Below, one piece after another: positions 46,735-55,572 of a stretch of DNA of 64,000 bases; the first letter of the stretch is position 1; each line of letters begins with the position of its first letter. Location of the stretch: contig JASVEC010000017.1 of NCBI GenBank assembly GCA_030770535.1, positions 682,001-746,000 on the forward strand, given 5' to 3'. The notes under the pieces are model-generated. The model worked only from the letters and a program-made list of their open reading frames with translations, had not been told where the DNA came from and made no database searches. The translations under genes were made by a program, and so were the position numbers. Source of the stretch: Batkoa obscura (lineage: Eukaryota > Entomophthoromycota > Entomophthoromycetes > Entomophthorales > Batkoaceae).

Positions 46735-46916
46735 AACAATTGCATTTGATTTTGCAACTTATCAAATTGAATTCCTTGTGCTTTTATCTTAAATTTAGCA
46801 TTCTCTGATTTCAAAATGGGGTGAAAATTAAGCTAGATGTTAATTTAATCAAAAATTAATTTGATAACTTGGCACAAGGATCTCAATTTGCTGAATCATA
46901 AAATCAAATTGTGATT
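46735..46916. mobile_element. Second TIR element (MITE-like, ~182 bp)
   Basis: The left arm 46735-46781 and the right arm 46872-46916 are inverted copies of each other, roughly 75-80% by eye over ~45 bp (AATTGAATTCCTTGTGC against GCACAAGGATCTCAATT). There is no coding capacity between them. It is unlike the abundant MITE family. Confidence 0.55.
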
Positions 46917-47041
46917 ACTCTACTTGATCTTAATGATTTTTTATTTAGCTTTCGTTATAAATTGTTAATTCATTTCGCTTTGTAATGACCAACAATAAAA
47001 CGTTGGTTGTTTTTTATTGATACAAAACAGCTTTACCCAAA

Positions 47042-47146
47042 AGATCAAAAACTAATGCTATAATGAGGAAACCTCTATAGCTGTTTTTTGATCTAATCAA
47101 AAACTAATGCTATAATGAGGAAACCTCTATAGCTGTTTTTTGATCT
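47042..47146. repeat. Tandemly duplicated 52-bp hairpin
   Basis: Two copies in exact 52-bp periodicity are present (ATCAAAAAC at 47044 and 47096). Each unit folds on itself: GATCAAAAAC pairs with GTTTTTTGATC, GCTATA with TATAGC, and GAGG with CCTC around an AAA loop. No mutation separates the two copies, so the duplication is recent. Confidence 0.85.
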
Positions 47147-48712
47147 AATCAAAAGTTTGTTTGATTATCATTTATTTTTTTATGAAAAACAGTGGCAACT
47201 TCCACTGTTGCAACCTATTACCTCCATTTAAAAAGCTCTGCTAATTCTTTCACTATTTGCATCATTACTTACGTAGATACCTGATATAACCCAAATAACT
47301 GATTCGAGGTGATAGTTGACTATCAAAGCTTTATCTAAACCTTCAATCAAGTTTAAAATAATAAAAGGGATCATTCAATCAACTCAAAATTTGTTGGTAA
47401 AAATAATACTTATTTATTTTTGATATTGATTCTAACCCTTTATGTAATAGTTTATTTAATATCATATTATTGCCTTTTCTCTTTCTTTTTGATTTAGTTA
47501 CTGGTAGTTTAACATCGCGTATCTTTGATTTAATTACATATTTGCTTTAACTTTGATATGAATAAAAATAATTTATTTGATATTTTCAAACACAGATAAA
47601 TTTACAAGTATTATTTTCAAATTTAGCATAAATGTAAACTATATCACAATAGTTAAAAATATAACTTAATGGCTTAATTAGCATCCAAGTCAAAAGTACT
47701 CAGTGGTGTAATAATAAAATACTTTTAACTATTTCAAATGGCCATGAGTAAGCACAAATTGTTATTAAATAAACAGTCTAATTTTATATACTATAATATT
47801 ATTTACTGCCCAACAACATTAAAAGATAAAACATTACCTTTTAAAAACAAATTTAATACTTTCAAAACTCAATAAAAGCATCATTGGTTTATCAATAAAC
47901 TTATTTCATACTAAAGTCTATACAGAATCTTACCCCGAATTTTTCATTTTCAACCCATAACTAGTGCCAGTTTTGTTTAAAAACAATGCCCAATTTTCTA
48001 AGCTAAAGTGTAACTTGGAAAACTCGCAGCATTTTAAGCAGCCAGTCTTTAATTTTGACTTAAAATTGGAAACCATTTTTCATCAAACTTGGAATGATCA
48101 AATCCTATACTAGAAAAACTAAATATTGAAAGTGAAAAACTCGGGGTAAAAATCCTATACTTTGAATTTACTAAAAAGTATTTATTATAGCAAAATAGGT
48201 ATATTATACGATTTTGAAATTTTTTTTAGTAAAGAATCGCATGTCAAGTATCCTCTACTCGGATTTATTTGTAACATAAATGTACTGTCGCTACTTTCTA
48301 TAAATAATTAATGCTATGTAGGATATAAGTTTCTAAGATGATCTATAAATCTAGAATATGTTATAAAAACTATTTCTACATTTGTTCATTATTGAATCAA
48401 TTAATGTAGTGATGCTTTTTAAGCACTTCTAATTAATGACTATTTCTCTAGTATCACGAAGGTGGCAAAAAACTACAATGGCTATATAGTAACTACAATG
48501 TTTTATAGCTACGCCACTTAGATATACTCTATATAATGGATTGTATATTGAGCATATTAAAGATTTGAATCTTAAATTTTATTTTAAGCAACAGGTTAGC
48601 TTTAAATCCTAGAATCATATTACTTCGATGTATTTTCTTTTTCTTCATTGATCGTTTATTTTTAACCTTTTATCTATTAAAAATACTCTCTTAAATCAAT
48701 AAACTACCATAC
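47147..48712. other. AT-rich spacer
   Basis: No gene is recognised. Confidence 0.4.
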
Positions 48713-48808
48713 AGTGATGTATTTTTGTTTAAGAATTTACTAACAATTATTCTACTCAAATAGTGCTTAAAAAATGGAAAAAGTGATGAAACTAAAAAAA
48801 ATACCATC
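48713..48808 (-). mobile_element. MITE copy 12 (whole, reverse)
   Basis: AGTGATGTATTTTTGTTTAAG at the left, AAATAGTGCTTAAAAAATGG in the core and AAAAAAATACCATC at the right are present. ATAC flanks both ends. Confidence 0.78.
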
Positions 48809-49941
48809 ATACTTTTCCTATATGTTAAAGTCGCAATATTCCACCTATAGTATTTCTACTTTAGATAGCAGAGTTTAATTATTAACTTTACATTTGCAGT
48901 AAAATAATGTTTAGTGCTCATGTGTTTTTATCGGAACAGTAACTGTAAAAAAATGCAATAATATATTACCTTGATGTAATTTCAAATGGTAGAAACCAAC
49001 CTTGATACGGTTTAATTTATAATGCTTGGCATTATTAAGCTTTACGAATAGAGTAATGCAGTCATGGGGGACATGGTATATGATTAAGGATTGTAACTAA
49101 AAATGGGAAACTAGGATACTTATTCAATCTAAATAAAATAATAACTAGGACTTAATTATTCTTAATTATTCTTAATTATTACACAAATATTTTTTATGAA
49201 TAATAATAGTTGTTTATAAAATTTTTAGGACTAAAACATAAACTCTTGGGCATCACCCAGGTATCTAATAATCTAAATTCATAAGAGCTATTAATGTTTA
49301 CTTAAACCTTCATATTTTTTAATTATCAGATTTGTAAGTTGTGTTTACTACTATATTTGAACTAAAATCAAGTTTGAGTTGATTCATAAAATTGATGTTC
49401 CGATTTGATATTACTTATTCTTGAATTTTATCAATAAACTAGATCCTTTATTTAGTAGTAGAACATTAAACAAAAGGAATAAGAATATATAGGTTAAATC
49501 ATCTAGGTGTAATTAATAAAAGTTCCATTTTCTTTCTAAACAATTAGTATAAATTTAAACTTTATTTGGATCTATCCGTCGCTGTAGTATTATTTAGTAA
49601 CAAATCTTGTATTTAATCGCATTTTACTAACTGTCATCAACCAAGTATATGTTTAGATTTGCTTTAAATTGTTATAGTAAAGCCAAGTTTTAAGTTACAA
49701 TCTTTACCTAATATTATATTTAAGGGTTAAAGCCCTTATTGTACCTCAAGATTCAAAATAAAAGTAAAAGACTTTAGCTAGATACAACAGAAATGACAAT
49801 TTATAATTGCCTATAAATAATTTGAGTTTTTAATTTATTTTTGTGCGAGGAAAATTATAAATTAAATCGCTATATATGGAAAATGCATTCTTGAATGTTT
49901 ACAATGTAGTCACAGTTTCAAACCGGGTATAAATAGTCAGG
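48809..49941. other. AT-rich spacer with a 10-bp tandem repeat
   Basis: Three perfect CTTAATTATT units lie at 49151-49180. No gene is seen. Confidence 0.5.
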
Positions 49942-49950
49942 TATAAAAAG
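49942..49950 (+). promoter_or_regulatory. TATA box of the 50004 gene
   Basis: TATAAAAAG lies 54 nt before the ATG, with a second TATAAATA ~14 nt further upstream. Confidence 0.5.
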
Positions 49951-50003
49951 GAGGTGGAAATAGTAAAAGTTTAGGAAAAAGCTATTTAAATTATAACCAT
50001 ATT

Positions 50004-50732
50004 ATGGCTATCACGGAAACTAAGGGCAAAAGAGCAACATTAGATTTAAAAACTAAAAGAAAAATCATAGAAATCGCCGAGCTCGGCTATTCCCACCAAA
50101 AGATTGCAGATAAATTCAACATTGGGCGTAGCACAGTAACAAAAATATTGTTAAAGAAGGATGTCCTATTAAACACAATTGAATCAGAAATTGATTTGAG
50201 TAGAAAAAGATTAAGACGTACTGAGCTTAATGGTCTGGAAAATAAGTTGGCAGCCTGGTACTCGGAAGCGAATACAAACAAATCCCATATAGTAAATCTT
50301 CAGGCATTAAAATCCCAAGCCATCGTCCTTGCTGAAAAAATGGGAATTAATAATTTTAACTTCGATAGTGCTTGGATTCAGAAATTTTGTACTAAATTCC
50401 GTTTATCTACTCAAGGCCAAGTTAGAATTGAGCCTATAGTTAAAAGTAATGTGCCAGAATTTCTTTTTGATCTTAGTTCTAACCATCTTGATGTGGACTT
50501 AATGGGTGATAATAACTATAGTCCAAATACCGGTAATTTTAGCTTGAGGGTAGATGGGAGCCTTAGCCCGATTGCCACTAACTTAAATTTATCTGGTGAC
50601 AACAGCCTTGGTTCGAATTATTATCATCCCAACTCACTAAGTCACTTATATTCTCCATATAGCGGTTCACCTGTAAATGAGATAACGCTATTTCAATATC
50701 AACAATACACAAGTAATACACACTATTTTTAA
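50004..50732 (+). CDS. CENP-B-type DNA-binding protein 9 (altered second domain)
   Basis: The protein is 242 aa from one exon. Helix-turn-helix 1 (~11-54) is well kept (SHQKIADKFNIGRSTVTKI). The linker keeps SRKRLRRTELNGLE. In the second domain the usual FRRKF block is FCTKFRLST, so two Arg are gone and DNA contact by this half may be weaker. Straight after it comes IVKSNVPEF, shared with the genes at 53222 and 8898. The tail (~150-242) is Asn/Ser/Tyr/Leu-rich with YSPYSGSP near the end. It belongs to the 39-54 kb subgroup. Confidence 0.78.
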   Translation: MAITETKGKRATLDLKTKRKIIEIAELGYSHQKIADKFNIGRSTVTKILLKKDVLLNTIESEIDLSRKRLRRTELNGLENKLAAWYSEANTNKSHIVNLQALKSQAIVLAEKMGINNFNFDSAWIQKFCTKFRLSTQGQVRIEPIVKSNVPEFLFDLSSNHLDVDLMGDNNYSPNTGNFSLRVDGSLSPIATNLNLSGDNSLGSNYYHPNSLSHLYSPYSGSPVNEITLFQYQQYTSNTHYF

Positions 50733-51009
50733 GTTTAATTAATTTTTAATAAAAAGCACATTATATCCTTTTACACCATCATGTTTATCTTATTTATTAC
50801 ACCTACATGCAATCTGTATTATATCCAATTAGTTGTTGTTTTTATTAAAAATCAAATCTCTAAAATGCTTTGTTATAACATCAAAACCTATACTTAATTT
50901 AGTTAGCTTAATGACACAACCAACAATAGACAGCTTCTGAGAGAACAACAGCTTCACCTAATACTTTTCTGTCTTTAAAAGAGGTTGAAAGATATGAATG
51001 ATACCATTT

Positions 51010-51480
51010 ATTTATATTTTTGATAGGCTACCCATTAATTTGTGAGGCTAGAAAAGCCAAAGCCCAAAAGATAGGAAGCTGGGGGTCAAAACAGAAAGCG
51101 ATAAAACTTTTGTATATGGATCGAATACTAGTTCGAAAACCTAAATCTTCAAATAAGAAGGGTGGACTTGGTAATTTTGTACCTACAGGGAAGGAACCCA
51201 CCAATAGTTTAGTATAACTATGGTAAAAGCGCAACTGATTCTCTATGGATGGTCAAATGCTGAAGGCTAAAGGGGAAGTAAGCGAGTGATGGAGAGAATT
51301 GCTAACGAGTGGTGTATAGCAGGAAAGTTTGTCTGGGAGTTGTTAAAACTTAAAGATTGTAGTCGGTGATATAAAATATGAACGTGACAGATCTTCATAA
51401 GGACGTGGACGGTTTAAGGTTTAAGCCTTGATGAGGGAAAAAGAGTCAAAAAACCAAGAGGAAAGTGATTGCAACTATTA
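51010..51480 (+). other. G-rich island with broken coding-like frames
   Basis: The plus strand is distinctly richer in G (and GC) than the DNA around it. A 66-codon frame (51020-51217, no ATG) reads KAQKIGSWGSKQKAIKLL and RKPKSSNKKGGLGNFVP, and broken frames continue to ~51480. It could be a decayed gene, a fragment of a mobile element or an RNA. I do not recognise it, and no start, RNA fold or terminal repeat supports one option. Confidence 0.3.
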
Positions 51481-52536
51481 AGCTGATTCATCTCTTTTTT
51501 ACTTTTTTGGACTGGCTTTTTTAAAATATTGACTATTATTCTTAAAAGTAGACATCAATTACAACAGTTTTATTTGTTTTTGATTCACTTAACTCGTTAA
51601 TAAATATTCATATTAATATAAATTAAATAAAGAAATAAAATGCGTATATCAAAATAGGCATACTTTCTAAGCTAATTATGTGCTTATTCTATTAAGTTTT
51701 TTAAATAATGGTTTGTTACGTTTGAATTATGTTAAGTAGCTTTAATCGAGGAAAACCGTAAATTATTATATTGTTAAGACTTATTTGATTTTTTAAAATT
51801 GTTACTTAACATTAAATAGTAATTTATTAATAAGAATTTTCATTCGAAATTTTGAATTAAGTGCTTTTTTAAATTTATTATTTTTTTTATCACTTGTTAT
51901 AGCGTCTAACTATTTATTCAATAAAAAACAACAAGCCAAGAGGCAAGTAAAAAGAGAAAAGAGACTGACACTTTTAGGTTTACAGTTTATAATCTTTATT
52001 TTTGATGTATATTTGTTTAATTTACAAATTACATTGTTACAATATGGCAAGGAATAAGTATATATTAATTTATAATTGGAAATTTAAAATAGAATGTTAT
52101 TAAATTGAGGTGACTATATCGCTAGCTTTTATGATTTACTATCACCTTTTAAATAATATACCACTTCAGCTGTTAAGAAATATACTCGTTTATATTAGTC
52201 TTGCGTTACATCATATATATGTTTTACTATAACAATGATATCAACTTATTGCTCTATATACCTAAATTAGCTATTTGATTTAGTGCAAAAATCCATATCA
52301 AGAAATGTTATGTTATTCAATTAAAGATATTATTAAAAATCCAGATATTAAATTACCAATGTAGCGAGGGGACAATAATGGAGACTTGTTGGTTTATTTA
52401 ATACTTTGTTTTATACAAAATTGCGAAAGTATATTCTAATTTCTTTCGACTAAATAAAAGTCTAGGAGTTATCAAATTTAAATTAGTATTTTGATTAATG
52501 CATGATATAAATAGATAGAAACATTTGAAAGCATAT
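51481..52536. other. AT-rich spacer
   Basis: No feature is recognised. Confidence 0.4.
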
Positions 52537-52633
52537 GGGGGTGTTTTTTTTGGTTTCATTATTTTTTCCATTTTAAGCGTCGTTTGAACGGAAAGACTGT
52601 TAGTAAAATTCTTAAACAAAAAAATACATCCAC
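52537..52633 (+). mobile_element. MITE copy 13 (whole)
   Basis: GGGGGTGTTTTTTTTGG at the left and AAATACATCCAC at the right are present. The core is slightly altered (TTTTAAGCGTCGTTTGAACGG). ATAT flanks both ends. Confidence 0.8.
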
Positions 52634-53176
52634 ATATTGCTATTGAAATGATATTTGTATAGAATATTATAGCAATAGATTTATAATAAAAAATAAATGT
52701 CCTTATTTACCTTATTTGTTTGGATATTGATCTAAATACCAATTTTATAATTCATATCACAAAATTTAGCTTTACAAAAATATGTAAAGTATATAACCGA
52801 TCACTCTCTAGTTTATAAATTTTTCTTTCTAATAACCAATTCAATCACATTTTGAACCTAGCACTATATTATCAAAGTGAGTATTATATGGTATAGTGAC
52901 TATTATATAGTATAGTTACTCAATGTTGTGATGAAAAATAATGTAACAATTTTGTAAATAAAACATTAATTCCAAACAGCTTTGTTACTGTGGAAATAAC
53001 ATTACTAAATGATAATAATTTGTCTATAAATTGCCTTATAAATAAATATAATCTGCGCCACAATAAGAAAGGCTAACAAAGCTTTTATCACCACAAATAA
53101 AGACAAGAATAAAAAAATTAATAGCTTCCTATATGCAGTAGTCATTAGTTAAGAACATTGGAATAACAAAAAATAA
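52634..53176. other. AT-rich spacer
   Basis: A short imperfect direct repeat (TATTATATGGTATAGT and TATTATATAGTATAGT) lies near 52884-52916. No gene is seen. Confidence 0.4.
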
Positions 53177-53184
53177 TATATAAA
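53177..53184 (+). promoter_or_regulatory. TATA box of the 53222 gene
   Basis: TATATAAA lies 38 nt before the ATG. Confidence 0.5.
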
Positions 53185-53221
53185 CAGCCGTAAATTTTGT
53201 ATAGCTAGTACAAATCATTAA

Positions 53222-53866
53222 ATGTTTCAATTTGAGAATAAAAAGAAAAGACGTATTTTAGACATTGCTACCAAAAAAAACATTTTGGAAGCGTCCAAGT
53301 TAGGCTACTCACACCAAAAAATCGCTGATATGTTTGAAGTAGGAAGAAGCACAGTGACTAAGTTACTGTTGAAAAAGGATATAGTATTAAAAGAAGTAGA
53401 GCAATCACCGAAAGACAGTGAGATGAGTAATACCGAAATTTTCGAAGCTAAATTATTAAAATGGTATAAAAGTGAAGTTAAAAAAGGGAATATAATAGTG
53501 AACGTGGATTTAGTAAATAAAGCTAGCTTAATAGCAAAAAACATGAAATTTTATGATGTCGAAATCAATTCAACTTGGGTTACTGATTTTTGTGGAAAAT
53601 TCCAACTTGATGTTGAAAGTAAAGGTACGTCAATTTTTGAAATAAAAAGTAATGTACCAGAGTATATAATAACCCCATTGGCACACAACGAAATTTTCAC
53701 TAACGAATTGCTTTACCTAAATCATTCTTATCCCCCTTATACTGACAATTATCATTATAATACTTTCCTTCATCAAAATAGCTCACCATTGGGTTCGTTT
53801 ATTAGCCCTTATGTTAGCCCTGTTTCCACATTTTCTCCTCAATTCGAATATTTTAATCCTTATTAA
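53222..53866 (+). CDS. CENP-B-type DNA-binding protein 10 (most diverged)
   Basis: The protein is 214 aa from one exon. Helix-turn-helix 1 (~8-50) is intact (SHQKIADMFEVGRSTVTKL). The basic linker RKRIR of the other members is replaced by an acidic/Ser/Thr stretch (SPKDSEMSNTEIF). The second domain ends WVTDFCGKFQLDVE, lacking the FRRKF basic block. It shares IKSNVPEY with the gene at 50004. The tail has repeated Ser-Pro/Tyr (ISPYVSPVSTFSPQFEYF) and ends in Tyr. One strong DNA-binding half seems kept and the other given up. Confidence 0.75.
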   Translation: MFQFENKKKRRILDIATKKNILEASKLGYSHQKIADMFEVGRSTVTKLLLKKDIVLKEVEQSPKDSEMSNTEIFEAKLLKWYKSEVKKGNIIVNVDLVNKASLIAKNMKFYDVEINSTWVTDFCGKFQLDVESKGTSIFEIKSNVPEYIITPLAHNEIFTNELLYLNHSYPPYTDNYHYNTFLHQNSSPLGSFISPYVSPVSTFSPQFEYFNPY

Positions 53867-54183
53867 TTTTATTTTATATTTCCTTAGTACTTTTTCAAAT
53901 AAATCGGTTTTTCAGTAGCTCAATTATATTATATTGTTATCTTGGATATTGTTTTTTATTAATAGTCCTTAGTTTATATAAACTATAGTAAATTTTGACA
54001 CCTGGCTTATAAATTGACTGAAAAGAGCGTAATACATAATTTGAAGCTCTATCTGGTTTATCAATTTGAAGTGCTTTATCTAGATACAACTTTAAAAATA
54101 ATAAACCCTTGTGAGTAATTATCTATTAGTTTAGACATAATTTAGAAGGTTTAGACATTTTATTAATGACTTTGATAATATTA

Positions 54184-54255
54184 GGGGATGTGTTTTTTTG
54201 CTTAAGAATTTTACTAATAGTCTTTTCACTCAAATAGCGCTTAAAAAATACATCC
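54184..54255 (-). mobile_element. MITE copy 14 (rearranged, 72 bp)
   Basis: The left end GGGGATGTGTTTTTTTGC runs to the core AAATAGCGCTTAAAAAA, which is joined directly to ATACATCC. That piece is the same end in inverted form. The normal second half is gone, leaving a symmetric derivative. ATTA flanks both ends. Confidence 0.7.
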
Positions 54256-54550
54256 ATTACTTCCTCCAAGTTTGACTATTAAGAATAAAAACTAGTAAAC
54301 ATTGTTTAGTGCGTAAAAGACTCAGTAAAAAAAGATAATAAAATATTAAAAGTACTAATAATCTTTATTTATTTATTTACGAGGATCTTATAACAATGAA
54401 TTATAATTCATAATTCACAATTCAGTGTTTAAATACCAATAGCTTTTAGGGTCAAAAATCTAAGGAGGGGGTAAGAAAGAGGTTTTCTTTAAGAAAATCA
54501 AGATAAAAGAGTATAAATACATGACTGTTTTTCATTTTAAGTTATAGTAA

Positions 54551-55102
54551 AATCGTTTTCTGTGAGGACTTGGAAGATAGCATCTCCCATCACTTCTTTA
54601 CCTGTCTACATTTAAGTAATCTTTGGCATCATGGCCTCTCTTACATACAGTCCGGTCCTCACCCACCCATTGCCTCAGTAGAGGATATGGGAATATATTT
54701 TTATGTTTGAGAATTCTACTAATAATTTTTCCGCTCAAATAGCGCTTAAAAGATGGAAAAAATAATGAAGCCAAAAAAAACACCCCCATATATTGGATTC
54801 GTCTCCCTCTTTGAATAATCACTTTATCTCTTTTTTTGCACATTGATGTTGTGGATGATTTATAGGCTTCATACTAAATTGTCTTTCAAAGATCACCTCA
54901 CCATCCCTTCAATGGGTAACCTGTTTATTGAATGGAAAATCGCTCGGGTTACTAATTTTTCTCATGCTGTACCTAAACTCTCCTCATTAAAAAAGGGCCT
55001 TAAAATTCTTTCAAAGTGGCCCTATTCTCCTATCCTTCGCAACTTTTAATGCTTTAATTTAATAATAAAACACTTGGGAGTCTTTCACTTTTCAAGAATA
55101 GA
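54551..55102 (+). mobile_element. LINE C-terminal fragment and 3' UTR, copy 3
   Basis: An opening stretch reads FCEDLEDSISHHFFTC, the same zinc-knuckle pattern as at 26815. After the inserted MITE the frame 54843-55049 (LFIEWKIARVTNFSHAV...) parallels the C-terminus of the 26640 copy. The 3' UTR ends ATAAAACACTTGGGAG and lies just before the CsbD-like gene. It is truncated and inactive. Confidence 0.65.
54688..54787 (-). mobile_element. MITE copy 15 (whole, inside the LINE fragment)
   Basis: GGGAATATATTTTTATGTTTG at the left, AAATAGCGCTTAAAAGATGG in the core, and AAAAAAAACACCCCC at the right are present. ATAT flanks it. LINE-matching sequence lies on both sides, so the MITE jumped into the LINE. 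Confidence 0.8.
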
Positions 55103-55139
55103 TAAAAAAGTTATAATAAAATAAAATAAAAATATTAAA

Positions 55140-55397
55140 ATGTCATCTCAACCATCAAAAATGCATGGAAATATATATTCCACTATTGCATCTGTTAAAG
55201 AAAATGTAGGCTCTGCTACTGGTACTCACTCTGTTCAAGCAAAGGATACTGCTCAAAAAGCTGAAGGTAATGTTGAACACCAAGCTGCTAAATCAAAGGG
55301 TTATACTGAAGGCGCCAAAAATAGTTTTACTGGAAGTATCAAAGATAACGCTAGTTCCATTTCAGATGATAATGCCAAAATAGAATTCAATGGTTAA
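55140..55397 (+). CDS. CsbD/Hmp1-like small protein
   Basis: The protein is 85 aa from one exon, starting at an ATG right after the LINE fragment. It resembles the CsbD-like family, which includes the fungal protein called mismatched base-pair and cruciform DNA recognition protein (Hmp1). Features are YSTIASVKENVGSATG, then a repeated Ala/Lys/Gln-rich pattern (QAKDTAQKAEGNVEHQ, AAKSKGYTEGAKNSFTGSIK). It is small, hydrophilic and probably largely disordered or helical. Members are often stress-linked, and cruciform binding was reported for the Ustilago protein. The role here is inferred from similarity only. Confidence 0.72.
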   Translation: MSSQPSKMHGNIYSTIASVKENVGSATGTHSVQAKDTAQKAEGNVEHQAAKSKGYTEGAKNSFTGSIKDNASSISDDNAKIEFNG

Positions 55398-55572
55398 GTA
55401 TTTATTAGTCAAATAAATTGTTTTTTGTAAAAAGTGGAATTTATAGAAGCTTAAATATTACAATAGTATTGTAATAGTTTAGTTTATATTAACATAATTT
55501 ATTAGGAAATATCATTATAAAAACCTCAAGATAAATTTTTTTTAATAACATTGATTTTTAATATTGTATCGT

